A stretch of DNA of 64,000 nucleotides from Eubacterium sp. (GCA_024684035.1 JAIKXQ010000005.1:1-64000), one strand, 5' to 3'; shown: positions 8,359 through 17,143, numbered from the stretch's first letter. Notes: generated by a model from the sequence alone, not told the origin. A program made the numbers and translations.

Positions 8359-9657
8359 TTATTTCACTTCCGAAGCTCCGTAGGGAAGTGACTCGTTATA
8401 ATTGCGGGCGTTCTCCATGGTGACTGCGGCAATGGCCTGCAGAGCCTCTCTGGTGAAGAAAGCCTGGTGAGAGGTGAGTACCAGGTTCGGGAACATCATG
8501 AGACGTGCGACAGTGTCGTCGCTCAGATAGTCATCGGAGTGGTCTGTATACACGTTCTCGTTCTCGCCCTCGTACACATCGAGTGCAACCGCGTGGAACT
8601 TTCCGGCTTTGAGACCCTGGATAAGTGCCTCGACATCGATGAGCGGACCGCGGGAGGTATTCACAAGCATTACGTTATCTTTCATCTGTGAAATGGCATT
8701 GGCATCGATCAGATGGTAGGTTCCGCCCTCGCCCATGATGAGTGGCGCGTGCAGGGAGATGAGATCGGATTTCTGGAGGAGCTCATCCTTTGATACGTAA
8801 GTGAGAAGCCCCTCTTCTTCCAGACTTTTGTTGGGAAAAGCATCCCAGCCGAGTACAGTCATGCCGTAACCTTTGCAGATTCTTGCCATGCATACACCAA
8901 TGCGTCCGGTTCCCATGATTCCGGCGACCTTATTGTGAAGGTCGATGCCGAGGAGACCACTGAGGGCGAAGTTGTTATCGCGAACCTTATTGAAGGCCTT
9001 GGGAATTCTGCGGTTTGCGGACTGAATGATTGTCATGGCGTGTTCTGCCACTGCGTACGGGGAATAGGCCGGTACCCGGAGAACAGTCATGCCGTATTCC
9101 TTTGCTGCCTTGAGATCTACGTTGTTGAAACCGGCGCAGCGGAGAAGAATAAGGTTCACACCGCATTTGTGAAGGATTTCGATGACGGACCGGGGGGCTT
9201 CATCGTTTACGAAGATGCAGACAGCCTCGAAGCCGTCTGCAAGATGGGCGGTCTCCTTTGTGAGACGGCTCTCGAAATAATGGATGTCCACGTTGTAGGC
9301 TCCGACACCCCGGTCTTTGCTGAGTTCGCTGAAGAAAATGCGGTCGTAGTCTTTGGTGCCGAAAAAGGCGATTTTCAGAACCTCTACTTTTTTATTCTTC
9401 GGAGCCATTTCGGAGAGCACGCTGAGGATGCCCTCCATAGCCTCTTCTTCATCCGGTCCGTCGATCTCGATATGAAGGACGGAACCTTTGATCGCATCAA
9501 GTTTGAGGATTTGAAGAACATTTTTGCCGGAGGCGATGGCGTCATCGAGACGGATCGTTACCTGACTGCTGTAATTGGTACATGCCTGCGCGAGCATAGC
9601 GGCCGGTCGGGCGTGGATACCAAGGGGGTTGAGCACAGTATAGTCTGTCGTTTTCAT
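8359..9657 (-). CDS. HPr-like domain fused to D-2-hydroxyacid (D-lactate) dehydrogenase
   Basis: The 432-residue product has two clear parts. Residues 1-84 are an HPr-like fold with the phosphorylation motif GIHARPA, His at position 15 exactly as in HPr; the regulatory Ser46 position is Asn46. Residues 92-425 are a complete NAD-dependent D-2-hydroxyacid dehydrogenase: nucleotide motif GTGRIG (249-254), catalytic Arg336 (NTSRGPLID), Asp360 and Glu365 (LDVYEGE) and His397 (TSHQAFFT). The nearest family is D-lactate dehydrogenase (pyruvate to D-lactate). I chose the ATG at 9657, where AAAGGAAAGGG is a strong ribosome site; it gives canonical HPr numbering. The fusion suggests control by PTS phosphorylation. 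No PTS gene is nearby. A cloning or assembly join is unlikely as the frame is continuous. Confidence 0.88.
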   Translation of the reverse strand: MKTTDYTVLNPLGIHARPAAMLAQACTNYSSQVTIRLDDAIASGKNVLQILKLDAIKGSVLHIEIDGPDEEEAMEGILSVLSEMAPKNKKVEVLKIAFFGTKDYDRIFFSELSKDRGVGAYNVDIHYFESRLTKETAHLADGFEAVCIFVNDEAPRSVIEILHKCGVNLILLRCAGFNNVDLKAAKEYGMTVLRVPAYSPYAVAEHAMTIIQSANRRIPKAFNKVRDNNFALSGLLGIDLHNKVAGIMGTGRIGVCMARICKGYGMTVLGWDAFPNKSLEEEGLLTYVSKDELLQKSDLISLHAPLIMGEGGTYHLIDANAISQMKDNVMLVNTSRGPLIDVEALIQGLKAGKFHAVALDVYEGENENVYTDHSDDYLSDDTVARLMMFPNLVLTSHQAFFTREALQAIAAVTMENARNYNESLPYGASEVK

Positions 9658-9834
9658 AGTTATCCCTTTCCTTTGCAAATGAATGCGTTTCTTTTCGCAT
9701 AACGGCACTTAATGAAAGCTGTCGATATATGGTTTACTTTATATTATGACACAAAAGAAGGTATAATAACACATAAATTTGCTATAAATAAAAAGATAAT
9801 GATATTTTTGAGAAGATGTAGAGCGGGAGGAAGC

Positions 9835-10464
9835 ATGAGATATTATATTGCGGATATGCACTTTTTTGACGGCGGTGTGATGAAAGAGATGGATCGAAGA
9901 CCTTTCGGATCCGTGGAGGAAATGCACGACTGTATGATCGATCGCTGGAACAAAAAGGTAAAGAAGAGGGATGAGGTATTTGTGCTCGGGGATATGTTTT
10001 CCTGGAAAGGCGCAGACGTCCCATCCATCAACAGGATTCTTGCGCAACTGAGGGGGAAAATTTACCTGGTCAGTGGGAATCACGACGGAAGCTGGCTGCA
10101 CAGAGATGGAATCAATCTCGACCGATTCCGTTGGATCAGACCCTATGCGGAGATTACAGATCAAAACAGAAATGTGGTGCTCTGTCATTATCCGATTCCT
10201 TTTTTCGGCAAGAATCATATGAGGGATGCAGGGGGAAAACTGAAGACGTTTATGGTGCACGGCCATGTGCATGATACCGCGGAAGCCGCACTTCTCTACA
10301 GGTTTGAGGAAATGAGCCGGAGAGAAAAAATAACCACAGCAGCGGGTGACGTGGAGAGCATGGAGTGCAATCTGATCAACTGCTTCTGTGGTTATTCGGA
10401 TTATCAGCCTTTAAGTCTGGATGAATGGATCGTGCTTCGGGATCGTTACAGCACCCACCTGTAA
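9835..10464 (+). CDS. Calcineurin-like metallophosphoesterase
   Basis: The protein (209 residues) shows all five metal-site motifs of the family: the D-x-H motif (ADMHF), GDMF, GNHD, CHYP and VHGHVH, in order. This length and simple layout fit the small YfcE/MJ0936-like or phage-type phosphoesterases; substrate unknown. The ATG at 9835 is preceded by GGGAGGA four bases upstream, whereas longer frames lack a site. It is transcribed divergently from the HPr-dehydrogenase gene, from an A/T-rich gap containing TATAAT at 9762-9767. Downstream lies a 165-base palindrome and a convergent glycosyltransferase gene. Confidence 0.88.
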   Translation: MRYYIADMHFFDGGVMKEMDRRPFGSVEEMHDCMIDRWNKKVKKRDEVFVLGDMFSWKGADVPSINRILAQLRGKIYLVSGNHDGSWLHRDGINLDRFRWIRPYAEITDQNRNVVLCHYPIPFFGKNHMRDAGGKLKTFMVHGHVHDTAEAALLYRFEEMSRREKITTAAGDVESMECNLINCFCGYSDYQPLSLDEWIVLRDRYSTHL

Positions 10465-10476
10465 GTCCCGGCGAAT

Positions 10477-10641
10477 CTAGTATAGCTGTTCTTAAATAAC
10501 TCGACCAAATACTTGCCTGCTTGCCCGAATAGCGCGCATCAGAAAGCCTCAGCGTAACCCGCTACGCTTACGTTTTCTGGTACGCACTCTCAGACAAGCA
10601 TTCGGCGCATTAGTCGAGTTATTTTTCGACCGCTATACTAG
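10477..10641. repeat. 165-base imperfect palindrome between convergent genes
   Basis: CTAGTATAGC (10477-10486) is complementary to GCTATACTAG (10632-10641), AATAACTCGAC (10495-10505) to GTCGAGTTATT (10613-10623), the GCTTGCCCGA...CAGAAA and TTTCTGG...TCAGACAAGC arms largely pair, and the tip is AGCGTA/TACGCT (10551-10568). It overlaps the last codon of the convergent glycosyltransferase gene. It could be a bidirectional terminator, a MITE-like insertion or a structured RNA. Confidence 0.8.
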
Positions 10642-11852
10642 TGTCGCGGGGGCCTGCGGTAGAGATCCAGTGTCTTGAGGACGATTTCATCCCAGTTGTA
10701 TTTCCGGCAGATGAAATCTGCGGCCTCCTGTTTGTATTTTTTCACAAGATCAGGATTGTCCAACAGCTTCTGGAGATGGAAACTCAGGTCGTCCACATCG
10801 CTCTTCCGGAAAGACTCTGCATGGTCACCAACCACATCTGTACATTCGGTGATGTCACTGGTGAGACAGCAGTTGCCGAAGCTCATGGCTTCCAGAAGAC
10901 TCAGCGGCATGCCCTCAAGATCAGAGGGGAGTGTGTAGATGTATGCATTGCTGTACAGTTCGGCGAGCATTCTTCCCTGTATGAAGCCGGTGAAGATAAC
11001 ATTGTCACCGGCCTCTTTTCTGAGCTCTTCCAGGAAGGCATCCGTATCGGAGCTTCCCCCGGCGATGACAAGCTTTTTGTCCGTGTGAATCCGGTTCCAG
11101 GCGTGGATCAGGTAGCGGAGACCTTTTTCCGGAACGATCCGGCCCAGATAGAGCACATAGTCATTCGTCTTCAAACCGTATTGTTCGGTGATGAGTTTTG
11201 CCTCGACTTTTTCCGGACGGTTGACGCCATTCGGGATAAACACTGTCTCGCGGCCGTAGGTGTCCATGAAGTACTGCTGAACGCCGCGGCTGAGAACGAT
11301 AATCTGATCCGCGTGTTTGGCGGCCTGTCTTTCTCCGGTACGAATATACCAGGAGGCAAAGCCACCCCATTTGGCTCTCTGCCAGTCAAGTCCGTGAATG
11401 GTTACGATCACTCTCTTGCCCAGGAGTTTCGGCAAAAAGCACATAAACGCCGGTCCCTCGGCGTGGATATGTACGACATTAAAGCGTCTGAAAGCGGTGA
11501 TAATGGCGCTGGTGAAAGAACTGGATACGGCAGCCATTCCCTTGCGGTCGATGGTCGGTACTTTTCGTACACGCACACCCCTGTAAAAGCCGGTTTTCTT
11601 TGTCTCCGCCATATCGGATGAGTCAAAACCGGCGCCGGATACATGCTTTCCACCCCGGTTGTATATGGTGACGCGATGTCCCAGACGTGCCATTCGCGTG
11701 GCTAATTCATCGACAACGACCTCGATGCCTCCCTCGCGGGATGGAACGCGCTTGTGTCCGAACATGGCGATCCGAAGAGGCGCGCGGCGGGATGATTCTG
11801 TAGTATTATGCCACGGAGTATTCCCGGTTCTGTTTGTTTGGTTGCTGTTCAA
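10638..11852 (-). CDS. GT4-family glycosyltransferase (DUF1972-type)
   Basis: The product of about 404 residues has the N-terminal Rossmann domain of GT-B enzymes opening with IAMFGHKRVPSREGGIE, the hallmark of the DUF1972/rhamnosyltransferase-like group, and a C-terminal GT4 domain with LYLGRIVPEKGL and the EX7E-type segment PSDLEGMPLSLLEAM. It would transfer a sugar from an activated nucleotide donor in wall or exopolysaccharide synthesis. I chose the TTG at 11852 because GGGGGA lies ten bases upstream; a TTG 18 bases earlier has no site. It is a single gene, far from the main polysaccharide locus, divergent from the symporter gene and ending inside the large palindrome. Confidence 0.82.
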   Translation of the reverse strand: MNSNQTNRTGNTPWHNTTESSRRAPLRIAMFGHKRVPSREGGIEVVVDELATRMARLGHRVTIYNRGGKHVSGAGFDSSDMAETKKTGFYRGVRVRKVPTIDRKGMAAVSSSFTSAIITAFRRFNVVHIHAEGPAFMCFLPKLLGKRVIVTIHGLDWQRAKWGGFASWYIRTGERQAAKHADQIIVLSRGVQQYFMDTYGRETVFIPNGVNRPEKVEAKLITEQYGLKTNDYVLYLGRIVPEKGLRYLIHAWNRIHTDKKLVIAGGSSDTDAFLEELRKEAGDNVIFTGFIQGRMLAELYSNAYIYTLPSDLEGMPLSLLEAMSFGNCCLTSDITECTDVVGDHAESFRKSDVDDLSFHLQKLLDNPDLVKKYKQEAADFICRKYNWDEIVLKTLDLYRRPPRH

Positions 11853-11928
11853 TGTTACGTAATCCCCCAAAAAATCTTTGGGTTTATTATCTCACATTTG
11901 AATGAAAAACACCACAAAAACGCTCTGC

Positions 11929-11958
11929 TTGCAGATTTTGATGTACATATACTATAAT
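11929..11958 (+). promoter_or_regulatory. Promoter of the alanine/sodium symporter gene
   Basis: TTGCAG (11929-11934) and TATAAT (11953-11958) are 18 bases apart, 54 bases before the start codon. Confidence 0.65.
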
Positions 11959-12011
11959 AAAAAGCTGTCGGCTGTTTCGGCCGGGAAAGAAATGCGCGAG
12001 AGGAGTTTTTC

Positions 12012-13403
12012 ATGGAAGCAGTAACAGATATTGTGGAGCAGTTTGACTCTCTGGTCTGGGGGATACCAATGCTGGTGTTGCTCATCGGCACGGGAGTTTT
12101 TTTGAGCGTGCGGCTCGGATTTATGCAGTTTTGCAGATTCGGATACATTATGAGGCACACGGTAGGCCGGCTGTTTGAGAAGAAGGAGAACCGGGAGGGT
12201 TCCCTCACTCCCGTGCAGGCGGTGACAACGGCGCTGGCAGGAACCGTCGGCACCGGAAATATCGCGGGTGTGGCCGGTGCCATCGCGCTGGGAGGACCCG
12301 GTGCCATCTTTTGGATGTGGATCGCGGCATTGTTCGGAATGTGCACAAAGTACTCGGAAATACTGTTGGCTGTGCATTACCGCAAGAAAAACGACAAAGG
12401 AGATTTTGTCGGAGGACCGATGTATTATATCCGGAATGGACTGGGAGAGAAATGGAACTGGCTTGCGGTGATCTTTTGTATCTTCGGTTCGATTGCGGCC
12501 CTGGGCACCGGAAATATGACACAGATCAATACCATTGCCACATCGATCGGTTCGGTTGTCCAGTCTTTTCACGAGTCCATTCCGCAGGAGGGACTTGGCG
12601 TTGTCTATATGGCGGTTGGAATTGCTGCCGCACTTGTCACAATTCTGGTGCTCTTCGGAGGGATGCAGAGAATCGGAAATGTGACGGAAAAACTTGTGCC
12701 GATGATGGCTCTCGTATACATTCTGGCCGCGATCACCGTTGTTCTGACACACGCAGGCAGGATTGGGAACGTGTTTGCACAGATCTTTCAGGGAGCCTTT
12801 GCTCCCTCAGCCATCAGCGGAGGACTTGCCGGTGTGGCTGTGCAGCAGGCGATCAAGGCCGGATTCGGAAGAGGTATTTTTTCGAACGAGGCGGGACTCG
12901 GAACAGCACCGATTGCTCATGCGGCAGCGGACGTTGAGCATCCGGTACAGCAGGCAATGTACGGTGTCTTTGAAGTGTTTATGGATACCATCGTGATCTG
13001 CACCCTGACAGCGATGGCGATTCTCATATCCGGCTGTGCACCGGAATTCTACGGACAGTCCGCCGGAACAGATCTGACCATCATGGCATTCGGAACGACC
13101 TTTGGAAACAGAATTGCATCTACGGTAATTGCACTCTGTATCACGATGTTTGCCTATTCCACACTGCTTTCCTGGGCTCTCTACGGCGGACGATGCTTTG
13201 AGTTTTTATTCGGTCGTAAGGGGATGAAAGTATACTATGTCATCTACGTTGCCTTTGTGATCCTGGGGGCAAATGTAAAACTTGGTCTGGTCTGGACCAT
13301 TGCGGATGCTATGAATGCGCTGATGGCGGTACCGAACCTGATTGCGGTGCTTGCGCTTTCTCCGGTTGTGTACACAGTGACGAAGAAATATTTTGTCTCA
13401 TAA
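12012..13403 (+). CDS. Alanine or glycine:cation symporter (AGCS family)
   Basis: This 463-residue integral membrane protein has about ten to eleven hydrophobic helices and the two signature regions of the AGCS family: an N-terminal LTPVQAVTTALAGTVGTGNIAG, here spread over residues 64-86, and GRGIFSNEAGLGTAPIAHA further on. Family members import alanine or glycine with sodium. GAGAGGAG lies ten bases before the ATG, and a promoter is visible upstream. It is a single-gene unit. The TAA stop lies inside the left arm of a 12-bp perfect inverted repeat. Substrate choice between alanine and glycine is not decidable here. Confidence 0.92.
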   Translation: MEAVTDIVEQFDSLVWGIPMLVLLIGTGVFLSVRLGFMQFCRFGYIMRHTVGRLFEKKENREGSLTPVQAVTTALAGTVGTGNIAGVAGAIALGGPGAIFWMWIAALFGMCTKYSEILLAVHYRKKNDKGDFVGGPMYYIRNGLGEKWNWLAVIFCIFGSIAALGTGNMTQINTIATSIGSVVQSFHESIPQEGLGVVYMAVGIAAALVTILVLFGGMQRIGNVTEKLVPMMALVYILAAITVVLTHAGRIGNVFAQIFQGAFAPSAISGGLAGVAVQQAIKAGFGRGIFSNEAGLGTAPIAHAAADVEHPVQQAMYGVFEVFMDTIVICTLTAMAILISGCAPEFYGQSAGTDLTIMAFGTTFGNRIASTVIALCITMFAYSTLLSWALYGGRCFEFLFGRKGMKVYYVIYVAFVILGANVKLGLVWTIADAMNALMAVPNLIAVLALSPVVYTVTKKYFVS

Positions 13404-13434
13404 GAAAGTACTTTGCTTTTTCTATGAGACAAAA
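13391..13434. repeat. Dispersed palindromic repeat, copy C, overlapping a stop codon
   Basis: TTTTGTCTCATA (13391-13402) and TATGAGACAAAA (13423-13434) form a perfect 12-bp stem, followed by ATGCCCCGCTGGCGGACTTTG, the conserved 3' block. The left arm contributes the last codons of the symporter gene. A fragment of the same unit (TTTTGTCTCATAGGAAAT) lies at 23673-23692. Confidence 0.65.
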
Positions 13435-13576
13435 TGCCCCGCTGGCGGACTTTGTTTCCCCCAAAAACTTATGTTTTGAGAGAGGAAAAGAGAAAGAGCG
13501 CGCGAAACTTCCCGGAGGAAAGAAGAGTCTGATAAAAAAATGCAGCAAAAAACGGTATTTCCGACGGATTTACTAA

Positions 13577-13605
13577 TTACAAATGATATACAAACGTATT
13601 ATAAT
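13577..13605 (+). promoter_or_regulatory. Promoter of the LTA synthase-like gene
   Basis: TTACAA (13577-13582) and TATAAT (13600-13605) are 17 bases apart. The predicted transcript start, near 13612, lies downstream of the ATG at 13611, which supports the later GTG start. Confidence 0.55.
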
Positions 13606-13652
13606 GATTCATGGTTCTTTTTTTGTCGCTATTAACAGCAAGGAGTAATACA

Positions 13653-15683
13653 GTGAAACATTCAGGCATACGGAAATTTTTCTTTTGTCTGGGAGTCATC
13701 CTGGAAACACTGCTGATTTCTCTGGCAGTGCTTTTGATTTTTTCCTATCGGTGGATGATGACGGCCTGGGCAGATATGTCGATCGATGAGCTGCTGTTTC
13801 AGCTCAGCCAGCCTCTGCAGGGAACCGGAGGCGGAATGATCGGAAAATATATCATAAACGCTGTCGTGCCGGCGGTGATTGCGGCGGTAATCTTCGGGTT
13901 TGTGATGGTGCGTTTCCGGAAGAAACGTGCGGTGAAGATTATATTTGCAGTGCTTCCTGTGGCAGCAGTACTGTCGGTGGCCTGTACGGCAAGACTGGCG
14001 TGGGTGACCCTCGGCGCGGACGAGTACTTCGGAGCAGAACAGACAGTGTCCTCCTCCGGTACGGGCAGTGCGGACTTTATTGAAACATACTATGTGGATC
14101 CGGCCACTGCGAAGGTTATCTTTCCGGAGAAAAAGAGAAATTTGATTTATATTTTCCTCGAATCCGTGGAGATGACCTACACGGGCAAGGAAAACGGCGG
14201 TGCATTTGAGCAGGGATGCATACCGGAGCTCACGGAGCTGGCGAAAGAGAATTATTGTTTTGCCGGAAAAGGAAGTAAGGAGCTGGAGGGAGGTATATCT
14301 ATGCCTGGAAGTACATGGACCATCGGAGCCATGTTTTCACAGACCTCGGGTCTTCCTCTTCAGGTTGCCTTCGGAGGAAACAGCATGGAGTCCCAGTCCT
14401 CATTTTTTCCCGGGGTGACCACCATTGGAGATATGCTCCAGAAAGAGGGATACAACCAGACCCTTCTGATCGGATCAGACGCGACCTTTGGCGGACGGCG
14501 GCTGTACTTTACAGAACATGGTAATTACAATATGGAAGATTACCCTTATGCAAAAGAGTCGGGAAGGGTCCCGCAGGATTACCATGTGTTTTGGGGATAT
14601 GAGGATGCGAAACTCTTTGAGTACGCGAAAGAGGATCTGCTGAAACTTTCGAAATCCGATCAGCCCTTTAACCTGACAATGCTGACCGTGGATACGCACT
14701 TTGAGGACGGTTATGTCTGCGAACAGTGCCCGGACACTTATTGGACCCAGTACGCGAACGTCATGGCCTGCTCCAGCAAGCAGGTGGATGCGTTCGTCAA
14801 GTGGTGCCAGAAACAGGATTTCTACGAGAATACGACCATCATTATTAACGGGGATCATCCGACGATGGACGCGGACTTCTGCGAGAATGTGGACAGTTCG
14901 TACCAGAGAAGGACATATACCTGCGTGATCAATCCTGCGGTGGAGCCGGAACAGCCGGACAAACACAGGACATACACGACCTTTGATAATTTCCCCACGA
15001 CGGTTGCGGCTCTTGGAGCAACCATTGAGGGAGACCGACTGGGTCTCGGAACGAACCTGTTATCATCGAGAGATACACTGGCCGAGGAACTTGGAGTGAA
15101 GGAAATGGCTGCAGGACTGCGGAAGCAGTCAAAGTATCTGCAGAAGCTCAGCGATATTGACCAGACCTTCCGTCATGGAGAGACGCAGATCAATGATTCA
15201 TTTACGGCGGATTTTATCTTCAAAGAATCGGAGAAACATGACGGCCAGATCGTAGCCGGACTCAAGAACATAAAAGTCCCGAAGGGGACGATGCTGACCG
15301 GAGCTGCCTATGAGATCTATTCGAAAAGTGACGAGAGCGATGCTACAATGATTACGGTCAAATTGGACAGCGACAGCTCGTATGATGAGGACTGTCTGGC
15401 CAGATATATCACGGAGAGCGATTTCTCAACGAAGAACCGGATTATCTACTGCAAGGCATACCTGGTTCAGAATGATACGAATCTCTACTTTGTGGGCTCC
15501 GCGGCAATCCCAAACAGTAAGTATGAGGGCGGCGGAAAGAAATACAGAGATCTACTGAAACAGTGTCAGGAAGAGCTGAACGAGGGAGAAGATGTCGATG
15601 TAGAGACGACGGATCCCATGGGATTTCCGGCAAAGAAAAACCAGGAAGAAGTGCAGGCAGACTCCGGACGGATGCTGCCATGA
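13653..15683 (+). CDS. LTA synthase/OpgB-type phosphoglycerol transferase (membrane sulfatase family)
   Basis: The 676-residue protein has three N-terminal transmembrane helices followed by an extracellular alkaline-phosphatase-like domain. The metal site begins at FLESVE, the presumed catalytic threonine lies in GSTWTIGAM, and later motifs are GSDATFGG, TVDTHFEDGY and GDHPTMD. These resemble phosphoglycerol transferases of the OpgB/MdoB group as well as LtaS. It would move phosphoglycerol onto a wall polymer or glycan outside the cell. I chose the GTG at 13653 because AAGGAG sits seven bases upstream; an ATG at 13611 lacks a site. The C-terminal 200 residues after the enzyme domain are unassigned and charged. 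It is monocistronic with its own promoter and terminator. Confidence 0.85.
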   Translation: MKHSGIRKFFFCLGVILETLLISLAVLLIFSYRWMMTAWADMSIDELLFQLSQPLQGTGGGMIGKYIINAVVPAVIAAVIFGFVMVRFRKKRAVKIIFAVLPVAAVLSVACTARLAWVTLGADEYFGAEQTVSSSGTGSADFIETYYVDPATAKVIFPEKKRNLIYIFLESVEMTYTGKENGGAFEQGCIPELTELAKENYCFAGKGSKELEGGISMPGSTWTIGAMFSQTSGLPLQVAFGGNSMESQSSFFPGVTTIGDMLQKEGYNQTLLIGSDATFGGRRLYFTEHGNYNMEDYPYAKESGRVPQDYHVFWGYEDAKLFEYAKEDLLKLSKSDQPFNLTMLTVDTHFEDGYVCEQCPDTYWTQYANVMACSSKQVDAFVKWCQKQDFYENTTIIINGDHPTMDADFCENVDSSYQRRTYTCVINPAVEPEQPDKHRTYTTFDNFPTTVAALGATIEGDRLGLGTNLLSSRDTLAEELGVKEMAAGLRKQSKYLQKLSDIDQTFRHGETQINDSFTADFIFKESEKHDGQIVAGLKNIKVPKGTMLTGAAYEIYSKSDESDATMITVKLDSDSSYDEDCLARYITESDFSTKNRIIYCKAYLVQNDTNLYFVGSAAIPNSKYEGGGKKYRDLLKQCQEELNEGEDVDVETTDPMGFPAKKNQEEVQADSGRMLP

Positions 15684-15698
15684 TTCGAATTAAAAAAG

Positions 15699-15741
15699 AA
15701 GATTCACTTGCCCGGATATGGGGGGGTGAATCTTTTTTTTT
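15699..15741. terminator. Intrinsic terminator after the LTA synthase-like gene
   Basis: AAGATTCAC (15699-15707) pairs with GTGAATCTT (15726-15734), followed by a long T-run. The reverse strand also ends in TTCTTTTTT, so it may work both ways. Confidence 0.85.
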
Positions 15742-15784
15742 ACGGTATTGTGCTTACTCTGTCTCTTTCGCTTCGCGGAGGGGG

Positions 15785-15981
15785 CAGAGTTATGCAGCGC
15801 GAACACTTGGAAGCGGAGGACGAACGCGCGAGCATAGTGCGGGTGCGGGAGCAATGTTTGAAACCGCTTTGAACATCGCCCGAAGGGCATAAGACAAAGC
15901 GGTTGAGCTTTTTGCGGGAGCACCCCGCAATAAGCGGCGGAGCGCTGAGGACGAGAGCGACGTGTGAGCGTGTATACTCTG
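15785..15981. repeat. Inverted-repeat-bounded intergenic element, long form (197 bases)
   Basis: The element begins CAGAGTTATGCAGCG and ends CGTGTATACTCTG, imperfect inverted copies. Inside are AACCGCTTTG/CAAAGCGGTT with a GCCC/GGGC tip (about 15861-15904) and GCGGG/CCCGC. Its outer parts match the 97-base element at 61995-62091, including GCGGCGGAGCGCTGAGGA and GCGACGTGTGAGCG. With flanks it fills the 327-base gap between the LTA synthase-like gene and the TSCPD gene; I see no gene in it. Confidence 0.7.
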
Positions 15982-16010
15982 TTCCCTCCGCGATACTATT
16001 GGATTTTGCT

Positions 16011-16265
16011 TTAGCTCTTGGCAAGTGCCTCGGAAATAGCCCGCGCCAGCTGATCCGGGCAGGACGTGTTCTTGAAGCCGCAGGTGGTTCCGGCGAGAAG
16101 ACCGGCGATTTCTTCGGCGGATCTTCCCTCTACAAGCCGGCTGATTCCTTTCAGATTTCCGTTGCAGCCGCCGGTGAAGGTGACGTTGCGGATGATCCCG
16201 TCCTCGAGATCAAAATCAATTTTTGTAGAACAGGTGCCTCTTGTGCGGTACTGGATGTGCTTCAT
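16011..16265 (-). CDS. TSCPD domain protein (TIGR03905-like)
   Basis: This small protein (84 residues) opens MKHIQYRTRGTCSTKIDFD and has GGCNGNLKGISRLVEG and the terminal TSCPDQLARAI, the TSCPD sequence that names the domain. The same domain occurs at the C-terminus of some ribonucleotide reductases; free-standing copies are uncharacterised. Four cysteines (in GTCS, GGCNG, TTCG and TSCPD) could bind metal, which is inference. AAGGAGAT lies upstream of the ATG. It is the second gene after the HAD phosphatase on the same strand, 36 bases apart, and likely shares its transcript. Confidence 0.85.
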   Translation of the reverse strand: MKHIQYRTRGTCSTKIDFDLEDGIIRNVTFTGGCNGNLKGISRLVEGRSAEEIAGLLAGTTCGFKNTSCPDQLARAISEALAKS

Positions 16266-16301
16266 GGTAAATCTCCTTAAATCGTTGAATTGTTATGTGT
16301 T

Positions 16302-17024
16302 TTATTCGGCAGGGCGGATCAGTTCCGGCAGTTCACGGATATCCATGAGAACGGAATCCGGAGCATCAACCTCGCCGAAGCCATAGGCGGCCCAGATAAA
16401 GGATATGCCGGCTCTGGGATCAGCGGCTGCAAGAACTTTTCCGGCCTCTCTGGCCGCGTTGCAGTCGTTTTGAATGTCGCCGATGTACACGGCTTTTTTC
16501 AGGTTGTGTTTTTCTGCAATCAGACGGATATTGTCAGCCTTGAGAAGATCGGTATCTCCCGGACAGAGGTGATCTTCGAAGTAGTCTTCGAGCGATGTTG
16601 CTGCAAGGAAGGTCTCGATATAGCCGGCCTGGCAGTTGCTGACAATATAGAGGGGATAGTTTTGATCCCGCAGGACTTTCAGCGTTTCTTCGAGCCCCGT
16701 AAAAGCTGCGGGTGCATGCTCTTCAAGGGCGTCATCTTCTGCAAGATACCATTTTTCCATAAGATCTTCCTGCTGCTGTATGGAAAGCTCCGGTAGAAGA
16801 TCTGCGATGATATCCTCCAGGGGTTTTCCAAACTCCTTTTTTAAATCATCGGCACTCAGGAGCGGGCTGTCGCTGTTGCCGCTCGGGTGATGGATGTGAA
16901 CACCCTCGGGAAATTCCCTGCGAAGGATTTTGTTCCAGGCATCGGCGACAATGGATGTTGAATCCCAGAGTGTGCCGTCCACATCAAAGATGATGCCGTC
17001 TGTCGTTATGGTTTTGTTGTTCAA
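16302..17024 (-). CDS. HAD-superfamily (subfamily IA) hydrolase
   Basis: The product of about 240 residues carries all HAD motifs: FDVDGTLWDS (nucleophile and general acid aspartates), the Ser of IVSN, a lysine in the ADNIRL region context and the acidic GDIQND. A helical cap separates motifs I and II, as in phosphoglycolate phosphatase-like enzymes. It probably dephosphorylates a small metabolite; the substrate is not predictable. I chose the TTG at 17024, five bases after GGAGG; the frame also extends to a TTG at 17036 that overlaps that ribosome site. It is transcribed divergently from mutY with a clear promoter of its own and is followed by the TSCPD gene. Confidence 0.85.
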   Translation of the reverse strand: MNNKTITTDGIIFDVDGTLWDSTSIVADAWNKILRREFPEGVHIHHPSGNSDSPLLSADDLKKEFGKPLEDIIADLLPELSIQQQEDLMEKWYLAEDDALEEHAPAAFTGLEETLKVLRDQNYPLYIVSNCQAGYIETFLAATSLEDYFEDHLCPGDTDLLKADNIRLIAEKHNLKKAVYIGDIQNDCNAAREAGKVLAAADPRAGISFIWAAYGFGEVDAPDSVLMDIRELPELIRPAE

Positions 17025-17085
17025 TTCTGCCTCCAAATCTTTCTGCCAAATGGCGGAAATCTTAGCGGACGTAGGCTACCATTGC

Positions 17086-17113
17086 ATTATACTTCTTTGT
17101 GGGGCGGATGCAA
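17086..17113 (-). promoter_or_regulatory. Promoter of the HAD-TSCPD unit
   Basis: On the minus strand TTGCAT (17113-17108) and TATAAT (17091-17086) are 16 bases apart, back to back with the mutY promoter. Confidence 0.65.
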
Positions 17114-17114
17114 G

Positions 17115-17143
17115 TGGCAAAAAGACCGGCTTTGTGCGATAAT
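17115..17143 (+). promoter_or_regulatory. Likely promoter of mutY
   Basis: TGGCAA (17115-17120) and GATAAT (17138-17143) are 17 bases apart, 34 bases before the chosen start. Confidence 0.45.

Noticed and set aside
9658..9834. Rex-like operator upstream of the HPr-dehydrogenase gene
   Set aside because: TTGTGT and nearby A/T-rich sequence do not form the symmetric TTGTTAAN4TTAACAA site.
15563..15892. 109-codon frame across the end of the LTA synthase-like gene
   Set aside because: It is a shifted frame of that gene running on through a terminator and a repeat.
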